Positions 48,844 through 58,178 of a stretch of DNA of 64,000 nt are shown piece after piece. Source of the DNA: Marivita hallyeonensis (GTDB taxonomy: Bacteria; Pseudomonadota; Alphaproteobacteria; Rhodobacterales; Rhodobacteraceae); the NCBI RefSeq assembly GCF_900129875.1, contig NZ_FQXC01000005.1, forward strand, positions 248,001 through 312,000, read 5' to 3'. Both the position numbers and the translations under genes were made by a program. The notes below the pieces were generated by a model. That model saw nothing but the letters and a program-made list of their open reading frames with translations, had not been told where the DNA came from and did not search any database. The stretch's first letter is position 1. Each line of letters starts with the position of its first letter.

Positions 48844-49350
48844 TTATGACGTCTGAGTAAACCCTCCGTAGCGTCCGGCGTGGAATAAAAGCGGTTCGCC
48901 CGGGTGCGTGCTGACACGCGTCACGCGGGCGATGATGATGGAATGGTCGCCGCCATCGTGTTCGGCGGTCTTGGTGCATTCGAAGCGACTTGGGCAGCCG
49001 TTGATGAGCGGCACGTTGTGCAGGCCCGGTTCCCAGTCGATCGCGTCAAATGCATCGCCGCTGCGCGCGAACCCGCTGCAAAGGGTCTCCTGCTCGGCTC
49101 CGATGACGTGGACCGCAAAGTGATCGGCAGCCATGAAGAACGGGTAACGACTTGATGATTTGGCCGGTGACCACAGCACCAGAGGCGGATCGAGCGACAC
49201 GCTGGCAAAGCTGTTCGCCGTAATCCCCAAAGGCCCCGACGACGTATTGCAGGTGATGACCGTCACACCCGTCGCGTATTGACCCAGCGCGTCACGGAAG
49301 GCGCGGCTGTTCTCTACCGAAGGGTCGAAGCTATGGGTCATATCGCTCAT
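48844..49350 (-). CDS. Flavin reductase (HpaC/SmoA-like)
   Basis: The 168-residue protein is a flavin reductase-like split barrel: FRDALGQYATGVTVITCN, GITANSFASVSLDPPLVLWSP and HFAVHVIGAEQE. It would supply reduced FMN to the two-component monooxygenase encoded at 50353-51507. ATG 49350 is seven bases after the aldo/keto reductase stop. Matching genes are called smoA in the described sulfoquinovose monooxygenase cluster; I infer that role from context. Confidence 0.85.
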   Translation of the reverse strand: MSDMTHSFDPSVENSRAFRDALGQYATGVTVITCNTSSGPLGITANSFASVSLDPPLVLWSPAKSSSRYPFFMAADHFAVHVIGAEQETLCSGFARSGDAFDAIDWEPGLHNVPLINGCPSRFECTKTAEHDGGDHSIIIARVTRVSTHPGEPLLFHAGRYGGFTQTS

Positions 49351-49357
49351 CGGATCG

Positions 49358-50248
49358 TCAGGCGACTTCGCGGCCAAGCGCGTGGGTGTAGAGGTCAAAC
49401 CATGTCTCCCGGTCGATCTGGACCTGTGCAGCATCGCCGATGCGTTTGATGCGGTCCAGATTATTGGTGCCGAGCACAGGTAGAATGCGCGCCGGGTGTG
49501 CCAAGAGCCACGCAACCGCCACGGCGCCCATATCGACATCCTGTTCTTGCGCGATCGCTGTCAAAGCGGTCCGCAGCGACGCGAGGCTCTCATCCTGAAA
49601 CAGCGCACCGCCCCCCAGAGGCGACCACGCCATCGGCGGTTGGCCGTGCATCTGGTGGAAGGCGATGTCTCCATTGGTGAAGGGCGCGTGATGCAGCAGG
49701 CTGATCTCGATCTGGTTGGTGACCAGTTTGGTGGTCATCGCCGATTGCAGCAGGTCCCAGTCCCACGGACGGAAATTCGACACGCCGACCGCGCGCACCT
49801 TGCCGCTGGCGACCACTTCGTCCAGCGCGCTGCCCGTCTCAAAATGGTCCATGAACGGGTCGGGACGGTGGATCAGCAACAGGTCGATATGGTCGATCTT
49901 CATCAGCCGCAGCGAGTGCTCGACCGACGCCAGGATATGCGCGCGCGAGGTATCGTAATGCTTGACCTTCGCGTCCGCATAGCGGCCCACCGGAGCGACG
50001 ATGTCACATTTGGTGACGATCTCGATCCGGTTGCGCAATTCGGGCGTGAGCGCGTTGCCGAGGATCTCTTCGGCCTCATACCCGCCATAGATGTCGGCCT
50101 GATCCATCGTCGTGATGCCCTGGTCGAGGCAGGCGCCAATTTTGTTCTGGATATGCCCGGCAGAGGTGTCGGCATCATCCCCCAAGCGCCACATGCCGTA
50201 GACAAGGCGGCTGAGTTCCAGAGTGTCGTTCAGTTTTACGCGATCCAT
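49358..50248 (-). CDS. YdhF-like aldo/keto reductase (SmoB-like candidate)
   Basis: The 296-residue TIM-barrel reductase resembles E. coli YdhF. Tetrad residues: Asp and Tyr in MDQADIYGGYEAEEI, Lys in IVTKCDIV and His in LLLIHRPDPFMDHF; WSPLGGGALF and VLGTNNLDRIK bind NADPH. In the SMO pathway an aldo/keto reductase (SmoB) reduces 6-oxo-glucose to glucose after desulfonation, a fitting role here but inferred. AAGG lies seven bases before ATG 50248; an ATG six bases earlier is too close. Confidence 0.85.
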   Translation of the reverse strand: MDRVKLNDTLELSRLVYGMWRLGDDADTSAGHIQNKIGACLDQGITTMDQADIYGGYEAEEILGNALTPELRNRIEIVTKCDIVAPVGRYADAKVKHYDTSRAHILASVEHSLRLMKIDHIDLLLIHRPDPFMDHFETGSALDEVVASGKVRAVGVSNFRPWDWDLLQSAMTTKLVTNQIEISLLHHAPFTNGDIAFHQMHGQPPMAWSPLGGGALFQDESLASLRTALTAIAQEQDVDMGAVAVAWLLAHPARILPVLGTNNLDRIKRIGDAAQVQIDRETWFDLYTHALGREVA

Positions 50249-50352
50249 GCTCATACCTTCGGCAGCAATTTTTTTTTCTGCAGAGCCAAACAGATTCTTC
50301 GGAGAAGAATCTGGGCGCTCAAAATTAAATTCTGGTGTATGATGGAGGGGCA

Positions 50353-51507
50353 TCAGCGGCGCTCTCCCACACCGAGTGGTGTCATCGGAGCGCTGGCCGG
50401 AACGCGGCCATACGCCTCTGGCAGCGAACAGGTTTTCAGCTGCGGCAACACCCGGCTGCCGAAATGCCGACACTCGTCCAGATGCGGATAGCCTGACAGG
50501 ATGAAAGCCCGGATGCCCATCTTCTGGTACTCTTCCAATTCGCTCAGCACCTGATCGGTAGACCCGACCAGCGCCGCGCCGCAGCCTGACCGCGCACGTC
50601 CCACGCCGGTCCACAGATGCGGTTCGACAAACCCCTCCATATCCGCCAATTCGCGGTTCTTCGCCTGATGCGATACCCCGAGCGAGGTCGCGTCCAACGC
50701 GCGTTCGCGGATCGTCTGGCCCTGTGCGTCGTCGAGCTTGGACACGATATATTGCGCATATTCCCGCGCCTCGGCCTCGGTATCGCGAACGATGACATGC
50801 ACGCGCAGGCCGTAGTCCAACGTCCGGTCATACCGTTCCGCCACGGCATGCACATCCTTCATGCGCTGCGTCAACGCGTCTTTCGGCTCGGGCCACATCA
50901 GGTAGACGTCGCAATGCTGACCGCAGAGTTCGAGCGCCGCCGGGGAGTAGCCGCCGAAATAGAGGAGTGGCCCGCCGGTCTGGTACGGTTTCGCCGGATC
51001 GGTGGTCAGGCCCTCGAACTGGTAGACCTGACCCTGATAGTTGATTTCGTCCTGTGTCCAGGCCTGTTTCAGGATCTCCACCACCTCGCGCGAGCGTTGA
51101 TAGCGGTAAGCGCTGTCCGCCTTTTCGCCCGGGAAATCCGACGAGATGATGTTCACCGTCAGACGACCTTCGAGCATGTGGTCGAGGGTGGCGATGGTGC
51201 GGGCGAGCATGATCGGCTGCATCTCACCACAGCGCACGGCGGCCAGCATGTTGATCTTGTCCGTGATCGGCGCGCATCCCGCGACGAAGGACAGCGTGTC
51301 CTGACCGACCTGATAGGAGGACGGGCAGAGGATGTTGCGGAAGCCTTGAGCCTCCGCCTCTTTCACGATGCCCGAACAATGCGCCCAGCTGGATCGCAGG
51401 GTGCCGTCCGGTACGCCAAGGAACTGGTAGTCGTCGGAACAGAGCGCGGCGAACCATGACACCTCGGCCGCGTCGAGGTCCGGCGAGGTGATGGGGACGA
51501 TGGTCAT
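50353..51507 (-). CDS. SsuD-like FMNH2-dependent monooxygenase (sulfonate type; SmoC-like candidate)
   Basis: The 384-residue bacterial luciferase-like (LLM) protein has SsuD-family blocks: VSWFAALCSDDYQFLG at the N-terminus, ARTIATLDHMLEGRLTVNII, LLYFGGYSPAALEL, LRVHVIVRDTEAEA, LWTGVGRARSGCGAALVG and FILSGYPHLDEC. This family cleaves C-S bonds of alkanesulfonates with O2 and FMNH2, giving an aldehyde and sulfite. Its neighbours point to a sugar sulfonate such as sulfoquinovose. First gene of the minus-strand operon; diverges from gntR. Confidence 0.88.
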   Translation of the reverse strand: MTIVPITSPDLDAAEVSWFAALCSDDYQFLGVPDGTLRSSWAHCSGIVKEAEAQGFRNILCPSSYQVGQDTLSFVAGCAPITDKINMLAAVRCGEMQPIMLARTIATLDHMLEGRLTVNIISSDFPGEKADSAYRYQRSREVVEILKQAWTQDEINYQGQVYQFEGLTTDPAKPYQTGGPLLYFGGYSPAALELCGQHCDVYLMWPEPKDALTQRMKDVHAVAERYDRTLDYGLRVHVIVRDTEAEAREYAQYIVSKLDDAQGQTIRERALDATSLGVSHQAKNRELADMEGFVEPHLWTGVGRARSGCGAALVGSTDQVLSELEEYQKMGIRAFILSGYPHLDECRHFGSRVLPQLKTCSLPEAYGRVPASAPMTPLGVGERR

Positions 51508-51550
51508 AAGGTGTCTCCGACGCGCATCATTTTGTCTTGCGTAGCACCGT

Positions 51551-51583
51551 CAAAAATGTAGATCAATAGTGTATCAATTTTTG
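51551..51583. promoter_or_regulatory. AT-rich inverted repeat between LLM and GntR genes
   Basis: In the 84-base divergent gap, CAAAAAT (51551-51557) and ATTTTTG (51577-51583) enclose TAGATCAATAGTGTATCA. The symmetric AT-rich site ends nine bases before the gntR start and is the best candidate operator for GntR, controlling both directions. Sequence alone cannot prove binding. Confidence 0.45.
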
Positions 51584-51591
51584 GTCCCGAA

Positions 51592-52293
51592 ATGCCCGAC
51601 ACCCACGCCCTGCCGAAATATGTCCAGATCAGCGAATTGCTGATCCGCGATATTCAGGCGGGTCGATTGGTCGATGGGGAACGCCTTCCGCCCGAGCGGG
51701 ACATGGCGGCGCGGCTTGGAATCTCTGTTGGCACTTTGCGCAAATCGCTGGATGAACTGACGGGCCTCGGCTTGTTGGAGCGGGTGCAGGGCTCCGGGAA
51801 TTATGTGTGTGCGCAAGAGGATACGCAATCGGTCTACGCCTTCTTCCGGGTCGAACTGCTGGACGGCGGCGGCTTGCCGACAGCGGATCTGCTCTCGGTG
51901 GACCGCTTGCCGAAACCTGACGATTTGCCGTCTTTCGGACAGAGCAACGAAGGTCACCGCATCCGGCGTTTGCGGCGGCTGAACGATGTGCCGGCGGTGC
52001 TTGAGGAGATCTGGCTCGACGGCAGCTACGCCGAAACAATCGACGCCGATGCTCTGCGCGAGTCGCTGTATCTCTACTACCGCGAGTCGCTGGGGCTCTG
52101 GATCACCAAGGCGGAAGACCGGCTGGGCCTGTCGACCGTGCCGGACTGGGCGCCGGATGCTTTCGGGCAGGCGCCGGGACAGCCCTGCATGCGCGCCACG
52201 CGTCTGAGCTACGGCCCGGACGGTCTGGCTGCCGAGGCCTCGTGGAACTGGATCAACACTGACGTCGCCACCTACGTGGCGCGCATCACCTGA
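51592..52293 (+). CDS. GntR-family regulator with UTRA domain
   Basis: The 233-residue regulator has an N-terminal winged helix (LPKYVQISELLIRDIQAG, RLPPERDMAARLGISVGTLR) and a UTRA ligand domain (about 80-230), HutC subfamily. It probably senses the sugar or a pathway intermediate and represses both divergent transcripts. It is followed nine bases later by the Gfo/Idh/MocA gene. Confidence 0.9.
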   Translation: MPDTHALPKYVQISELLIRDIQAGRLVDGERLPPERDMAARLGISVGTLRKSLDELTGLGLLERVQGSGNYVCAQEDTQSVYAFFRVELLDGGGLPTADLLSVDRLPKPDDLPSFGQSNEGHRIRRLRRLNDVPAVLEEIWLDGSYAETIDADALRESLYLYYRESLGLWITKAEDRLGLSTVPDWAPDAFGQAPGQPCMRATRLSYGPDGLAAEASWNWINTDVATYVARIT

Positions 52294-52302
52294 AGGACCA
52301 TC

Positions 52303-53394
52303 ATGGACATCATCAATTACGGCATCATCGGATGCGGCATGATGGGGCAGGAGCACCTGCGCAATATCGCGTTGCTGGACGGAGCGCGCGTGGCAGCGAT
52401 CTTTGAACCGGACGAGATCATGTCCAACGCCGCCAAGGCAATAGCCCCAAATGCGCGGCTGTGTGCGTCGATCGACGAGTTGCTGGCCTTTGCGGATCTC
52501 GATTGCCTGCTGGTCGCCAGTCCGAACCACTGCCATGTCGATGCGCTCGAACAGATTGCCGAGACAAACCCGCTGCCGCTTCTGATGGAGAAACCGCTCT
52601 ACACGGACCCTGTCGATATCGCGCGGGTGGAGGCGATTGCGGCAAGCTACCCCTCACCGATCTGGGTGGCGATGGAGTATCGCTACATGCCGCCTATCCA
52701 CGTGCTGATCGAACAGGTGCAGCGCGCCACAGGTGGGGTTAAGATGCTCACCATCCGCGAACATCGCTTTCCCTTCCTGCCCAAGGTCGGCGACTGGAAC
52801 CGGTTCAACCGAAATACAGGTGGCACGCTGGTTGAGAAGTGCTGCCACTTCTTCGACCTGATGCGCCTGATCCTTGGCTCTGACCCGATCCGCATCAGTG
52901 CGAGCGCGGGGCAGGAGGTCAATCACCTTGACGAAACCTACGACGGACAGACGCCGGATATCTGGGACACGGGCTATGTCATGGCCGATTTCGCCAACGG
53001 CGCGCGGGCCATGCTGGAGCTGTGCATGTATGCCGAGGGGTCGAAGTACCAGGAAGAGATCAGCGCCGTCGGCCCTGCGGGCAAGATCGAAGCCTTTGTT
53101 CCGGGGCCGGGTCGGTTCTGGCCCACGCATCTGGGCGCGCCGCCTGTGGCGCAGGTCATCGTGAGCCCGCGCAGCCCGAAAGGCCCGCAGGCGGTCGATA
53201 TCCCGGTGGACCCCACAATCCTCGATGCGGGCGATCACAACGGGTCGACCTTTTACCAGCATGTGCGCTTCCTTGATCTGGTGCGGACCGGCGGTACGCC
53301 AGAGGTCACACTTGCCGACGGAGCATGGGCGGTGCGCATGGGATTGGCGGCGCAGGAGGCGGCGAAATCCCACGCGGTGGTTGCCCAGATTTGA
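52303..53394 (+). CDS. Gfo/Idh/MocA oxidoreductase (candidate oxidoreductive glycosidase)
   Basis: The 363-residue NAD(P)-dependent protein has a Rossmann domain (GIIGCGMMGQEHL), the family EKP motif in LLMEKPLYTDP, and the C-terminal domain with GGTLVEKCCHFFDLMRL. Some Gfo/Idh/MocA enzymes cleave glycosides by transient oxidation, and such sulfoquinovosidases have been described. No hydrolytic sulfoquinovosidase (GH31) is seen in this window, so this gene could take that role; alternatively it is a plain sugar dehydrogenase. Confidence 0.85.
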   Translation: MDIINYGIIGCGMMGQEHLRNIALLDGARVAAIFEPDEIMSNAAKAIAPNARLCASIDELLAFADLDCLLVASPNHCHVDALEQIAETNPLPLLMEKPLYTDPVDIARVEAIAASYPSPIWVAMEYRYMPPIHVLIEQVQRATGGVKMLTIREHRFPFLPKVGDWNRFNRNTGGTLVEKCCHFFDLMRLILGSDPIRISASAGQEVNHLDETYDGQTPDIWDTGYVMADFANGARAMLELCMYAEGSKYQEEISAVGPAGKIEAFVPGPGRFWPTHLGAPPVAQVIVSPRSPKGPQAVDIPVDPTILDAGDHNGSTFYQHVRFLDLVRTGGTPEVTLADGAWAVRMGLAAQEAAKSHAVVAQI

Positions 53395-53562
53395 CCACAT
53401 TTCGACCGTATTTTTCCCGCAACAATCTGCATCTGCGAGGAAAAAAACGAATCATTCCGGAAAAACACGCTTTGCGATCAACACTTTTTGGGCTACGCAA
53501 TCCTTAGAGCAAAAATATGCCGAACCCGAAAACGGGCGGCTTTGAGGTAGAGCGGTGTTGTT

Positions 53563-56500
53563 ATGAATGCGATTAATTTCGTCATCCGTACCCGTGCGGG
53601 TGCGATCGAACGTGGAGTGATTGGTGAAAGTGATCAGGGGTATCTGATCGAAGCTGGCAACGGCCGCGAAATCTCTCTCAATCTTCATCGATCCGATATG
53701 CGCGGATACGACCGCGCCGGGAATGATCTGCAGATCACGTTGGCCGATGGCCGGGTGATCGTGCTTGAAAACTACTTTGACGCAAGCGGCGGAGGCCGGT
53801 TGTTCCTCAGCACCGACGGGGTGCTGAGCGAGGTCGCGTTTGCCGAAGGCGATGGCGGCGTTTTGTTCGCGCAATACGGAGACGTGGCGGCCTGGGGCAA
53901 GTGGTCCCCCGATGACGCGCTGATCTTTTACGACCGCGCCGAGGTGATCGCCTCAGATGTTGTGGCTGGCGATGACGACGGCGGTGTCTCCATGCTGGCC
54001 GCCGGTCTTCTGGCCGGTGGTGGCATGTTGCCCTGGCTTGGTGCCGGAGCAGCGGCGGCCGGGGCTGCGGCGATCATCAGTGGCGACGGAGACGGTGACG
54101 GTGATGGCGGCGGAGGGCTGGTTGGCTCTGGCGGCGACAGCGGCGGGCCGAAATCCCCGACGGTTGATGACGGCGAATACAAGATCGGCGGCGATGACCT
54201 CACCGACGAAGATCGCACGGTCCTGGTGAGCGGCACGGCCAACGACGGCGATACGGTTGTCGTGACCATCGGCGACAAGACGCAGACAACCACCACCGGG
54301 TCGGACGGCACATGGGAGGTGATCTTCTCGGGCCCCAACTTCCCGGCGGACGGCACCTACACGGCGATTGTCATCGTCACGGGCAGTGAAGGCACCGAGA
54401 CACCGCTGACGGGTCCGACGGTGATCATCGACACGACGCCACCGGTGGTGAACGTGACAGGCGGCACGACCTCCATGGGCGATATCGTCACCGAGGTGGA
54501 ATTCGACGGCGGTGTGACCGTCACCGGCACGACCGAAATCGGCGCATCCGTGGTTCTGATCGTGGGCGGCGTAAGCCATGTGGCGGACGTCGATGCCCAG
54601 GGTGGCTGGTCGGTGTTCCTTGAAAGCTCTGTCTTCCAGCGTGGCGAGTATGTCAGCGACATCTCGATCGTCGCGACGGACAGCTTCGGCAACTCCACGA
54701 CGATCACTGACGGGATCGAGATCGACACCGTGTCGGGGGTGACGATCAACACCACAACGATTGAAACCGACGGTATCATCAACGCCGATGAACGCACGGA
54801 CGGGGTTGAGATTACCGGGACGACAGATCCGGGATCGACCGTCGTGGTCGAGATGAACGGTTATTCGCGCACCGCGCTGGTGGATGCGCAGGGCAACTGG
54901 ACAGTGACCTTCATCGCCACCGAGCTCCCGGTGGGCGAACAGATGCTGACCATCAGCGCCACGGCGACGGATGGCGTGGGCAATGTCAGCAGCACGTCCG
55001 GGCAAGTCGAATTGGACACCTGGGTGCGCAACTTCGACATCACGTCGCAGGCGGGCGGCGCCGACGGCGTTGTGAACGCGGCCGAGGCGCAGCAGGGTCT
55101 CACCGTAACCGGCACGACGGAACCGGGCGCGTCCGTGACGATCACGCTGGACGGTGTATCGCGCGAAGGCTCGGTGGATGCGGCGGGCAACTGGACCGTG
55201 ACATTCCTGCCGGGCGAATTGCCGGGCGGCGAGCAGACGGTAACGCTAACGGCAAGCTCCACCGACCTTGCGGGCAACACGGCGGTCGAAACACGGTCGG
55301 TCGTCTTCGACACCGACGCGGGCCTTCTGACCATCAGCCCGGCGCCCATCGAAGGCGATGACGTGGTGAATGAGGCCGAGGCGTCCGATGGCGTGACGAT
55401 CACCGGCACCTCTACGCCGAACGCGATTGTGGATGTGACGCTCGATGGGGTGAGCAAGACGGTCCAGACCGACGCGGCCGGCATCTGGCGCGCCAACTAC
55501 CTCGCGGGCGAAATCCGCCCGGGCGAGTACGAAGCGCAGATCACCGCCTATACCGTGGATGCGGCGGGCAATGAATTGACTCGCAGCGATACTGTGATGG
55601 TCGACACTTTCGTGCGCAATTTTCAGGTCAGCGCGAACCCGGTCACGGCGGACAACATCGTCAACAACAGCGAACAGTTCAACGGCGTGACGCTTAGCGG
55701 CACGACCGAGCCGGGCGCATCGCTTTCGGTGACGGTCGAGGGGATCACCCGTGTTGCCAATGTGGACGCGATGGGCAACTGGACGGTCAGCTTTTCGGCT
55801 ATGGATTTGCCGGACGGCACCTACACCACAACCGCGCAGATCAGCACACAGGACGCGGCGGGCAACACCGCAACGACATCCAAGACCTTCCAAGTCGACA
55901 CCGAAGTCGTGCCGCTCACCAGCACGTCGCAGCCGGGTGGCCCGGACGGCGTGGTCAACGCGGCCGAAGCGGCGCAGGGCTTTGTCCTGACCGGCCAAGT
56001 CGAGCAAGGGTCAAGCGTCACGGTCACCATCGGCGGCATGGCGATGGTCGCGCAGGTAACGGCGGGCGGCGTCTGGTCGGTCAACGTGCCGGAAAGCGCG
56101 ATCCCAAGCGTGAACGGCCAGAGCGTCGCCATCAACATCTCGGCCACTGACGCGGCGGGCAACACGGCGACGATCACCGAGACCATGGTGGTCGACACGG
56201 TCACGCCCAACGAGCCCGACATGACGGCGATCACCCGCGACCAAAGCCAGGCGGTACGCGGAATCGTTCTTGAGACGACCGACGACACCGTCGCCATCGA
56301 CAAGGTCAGCTCCACGGGCGGCAATTCCGGCGCACAGGGTGTGGCGTTCAACGCGCAGGACAACAGCTTCACTGGGGAAACCACGTATAGCTTCAATCAG
56401 GTTGTGCCCGACGGCTCGCATCTGGTGGTGACGGCGACCGACAGCGCGGGCAATAGCTCGGGCACCTACGTCGTCGTCGATGATCCGAACACCAGTCAGA

Positions 56501-56784
56501 GCAATGTCACACTGGCGGCCAATATCGGCGGCAAGAAGATCGACGCGATTGATCTGGAGTTCACCGAGGAAGCCTCTCTGTCCATCACCGAAGCGCAGAT
56601 TGTCGCGCTCACCGGTCAGGACAACACCGTAAAGGTCCTGGGCAACAGCGATGACAGCGTCCGCATCACGGGTGCAACCCGCACCGGTACGGTGGTCGAG
56701 GATGGCGAAGGCTACGCGTCCTACCAGCTTGGCGATGCGACGGTGTTGATCGACGACGAAATCACCAATGTAAGCACGATTTAA
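53563..56784 (+). CDS. Large Ig-repeat adhesin, type I secretion substrate
   Basis: The 1073-residue protein begins with a BapA-prefix-like domain (about 1-130; LITFADGRVIVLENYF-type strand seen as DGRVIVLENYFD), a hydrophobic Ala/Gly stretch and a GDGDGDGDGGGG linker. Seven Ig-like repeats of about 97-99 residues follow, each with GVTVTGTTEPGASVTV-like and DAAGNWTVTF-like strands and a terminal DT. A short different C-terminal domain (about 900-1073) ends TNVSTI. No RTX nonapeptides are seen. It is probably displayed or released by the secretion genes downstream. Confidence 0.88.
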   Translation: MNAINFVIRTRAGAIERGVIGESDQGYLIEAGNGREISLNLHRSDMRGYDRAGNDLQITLADGRVIVLENYFDASGGGRLFLSTDGVLSEVAFAEGDGGVLFAQYGDVAAWGKWSPDDALIFYDRAEVIASDVVAGDDDGGVSMLAAGLLAGGGMLPWLGAGAAAAGAAAIISGDGDGDGDGGGGLVGSGGDSGGPKSPTVDDGEYKIGGDDLTDEDRTVLVSGTANDGDTVVVTIGDKTQTTTTGSDGTWEVIFSGPNFPADGTYTAIVIVTGSEGTETPLTGPTVIIDTTPPVVNVTGGTTSMGDIVTEVEFDGGVTVTGTTEIGASVVLIVGGVSHVADVDAQGGWSVFLESSVFQRGEYVSDISIVATDSFGNSTTITDGIEIDTVSGVTINTTTIETDGIINADERTDGVEITGTTDPGSTVVVEMNGYSRTALVDAQGNWTVTFIATELPVGEQMLTISATATDGVGNVSSTSGQVELDTWVRNFDITSQAGGADGVVNAAEAQQGLTVTGTTEPGASVTITLDGVSREGSVDAAGNWTVTFLPGELPGGEQTVTLTASSTDLAGNTAVETRSVVFDTDAGLLTISPAPIEGDDVVNEAEASDGVTITGTSTPNAIVDVTLDGVSKTVQTDAAGIWRANYLAGEIRPGEYEAQITAYTVDAAGNELTRSDTVMVDTFVRNFQVSANPVTADNIVNNSEQFNGVTLSGTTEPGASLSVTVEGITRVANVDAMGNWTVSFSAMDLPDGTYTTTAQISTQDAAGNTATTSKTFQVDTEVVPLTSTSQPGGPDGVVNAAEAAQGFVLTGQVEQGSSVTVTIGGMAMVAQVTAGGVWSVNVPESAIPSVNGQSVAINISATDAAGNTATITETMVVDTVTPNEPDMTAITRDQSQAVRGIVLETTDDTVAIDKVSSTGGNSGAQGVAFNAQDNSFTGETTYSFNQVVPDGSHLVVTATDSAGNSSGTYVVVDDPNTSQSNVTLAANIGGKKIDAIDLEFTEEASLSITEAQIVALTGQDNTVKVLGNSDDSVRITGATRTGTVVEDGEGYASYQLGDATVLIDDEITNVSTI

Positions 56785-56867
56785 GAGGGTAACGCAGTTC
56801 GGGCCGCGCGTAATTGCGGCCCGGGCCCCGACATAAAAAGAAAGCCACAGGCGGGGGCTCAGGACGG

Positions 56868-58178
56868 ATGAGGCAGAGAACAAGAGCCACGGCGGGTGCG
56901 GTGCTTGTCACAACGGCTCTTACGGGATGTATGCAGGATTTGGGGGATGGGGCCGTGTCGCGGTTCCTGACGACCGAACCTGCGGCGACGTCTGAAACGC
57001 GTGTCGCCGCCCCGGTGCCGTCTGACGCGTCGCCGGTTATCAGCGCCTTGTCGTCCCGATCCTCCGTCCTCACCGCCGGATCGCCTTACGATCAGGTCGC
57101 AGCGGGCGTACTGGCCGCCGATGCGCGCGTTGCCGAGGCAGAGTTGCACGTGGCAAAACTGCGCGCCGAGGCGGCATCGAAGAACTGGCTGCCGACACTC
57201 TCACCACGTATCTCGCTGACGTCGCTCGGGGATTTCGTGGCCGATCTGGTGGTCAATCAGGTGCTCTTCGACAATGGCCGCAAGAAAGCCGAGCGTGATC
57301 TGGCGAAGGCGGATGTCGAACTGGCCGCGGTGGCGCTATCGGAAAGCAGCAATGACCGGGTCTACGACGGGCTGGTGCTTTATTTGCAGGCCGAGGAAGG
57401 CCGTGCGGCAGCCGATCTTTACGCTCAGGCACTCAAGGACATGGGTCATTTCGAATGGGTCATGGACGAGCGTGTCAAAGGCGGCGTCTCGGATTTCTCT
57501 GACCTCAATGTGATCCGGCAGAAGATTGCCGACCTGCGGTCGCGCGACAGCGCGGCGCGGGAAAAGACCACCCGCGCCCTGGGTGAGCTGAACGCGATGT
57601 CGGCGACCAGCCTGTCAGACCTGCGCGGGCTAAGGTCAATGGGCACGACGCCCGAAACCATGTCCCTAAGTGTCTTGCGCGCCATGGTCGAACGTGACCA
57701 GCAACTGGCGCAGGCGCGGATTGCGCGGGCACAGCATCTGCCCGGCTTGTCGGTGGGCGGCAGCATCCGGAACGACGGAGAAAACATCGCGGTGACGGGC
57801 GGGTCGGACGTGGGACTTGGTCTTGGAACGATGGCGTCGCTTGACGCGATCGAGGCCACCAAGGTCACCGCCGACCGCAAAGTCACCGAAGCCCGCGACA
57901 TCGCACAGCGTGCAATCGAAGCCGACCAGCGCGAGATTGCCGCGCTGAATCGGCAGGCGGAGGAGGCGGCGGCGCTGACGCGGCAAGCGAAACAGAACCT
58001 CGACCTGTTCCAGCGCCAATACGAAGGTGGCGCGCGGCAGGTGATGGATGTGGTCGGCGTCTACGAGACCTTCCTGCGCGCTCTGGAAAAGGAGCTGGAC
58101 CTCAAATTCCGCGCCGCGCGCGCCGAGCTTGATGCGGCCAAGCGGTTGGGCATTCTGGCAGATGGGGCGCGCATATGA
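56868..58178 (+). CDS. TolC-like outer membrane lipoprotein of type I secretion
   Basis: The 436-residue product has a lipobox (VLVTTALTGC) and long helices of an outer-membrane efflux duct (AAGVLAADARVAEAELHVAK, RQYEGGARQVMDVVGVYETF-type segment seen as GGARQVMDVVGVYE). It would form the outer channel with the HlyD and ABC proteins encoded next. ATG 56868 has AGGA upstream. Overlaps the ABC gene by ATGA. Confidence 0.85.
   Translation: MRQRTRATAGAVLVTTALTGCMQDLGDGAVSRFLTTEPAATSETRVAAPVPSDASPVISALSSRSSVLTAGSPYDQVAAGVLAADARVAEAELHVAKLRAEAASKNWLPTLSPRISLTSLGDFVADLVVNQVLFDNGRKKAERDLAKADVELAAVALSESSNDRVYDGLVLYLQAEEGRAAADLYAQALKDMGHFEWVMDERVKGGVSDFSDLNVIRQKIADLRSRDSAAREKTTRALGELNAMSATSLSDLRGLRSMGTTPETMSLSVLRAMVERDQQLAQARIARAQHLPGLSVGGSIRNDGENIAVTGGSDVGLGLGTMASLDAIEATKVTADRKVTEARDIAQRAIEADQREIAALNRQAEEAAALTRQAKQNLDLFQRQYEGGARQVMDVVGVYETFLRALEKELDLKFRAARAELDAAKRLGILADGARI

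Noticed and set aside
50353-51507. A plain alkanesulfonate monooxygenase SsuD
   Set aside because: The neighbours (aldo/keto reductase, Gfo/Idh/MocA, TRAP) are not those of ssu operons; a sugar sulfonate fits better, although SsuD-like chemistry is kept.
54060-54120. RTX calcium-binding repeats in the adhesin
   Set aside because: The GDGDGDG stretch is a short linker without the GGxGxDxUx nonapeptide pattern.
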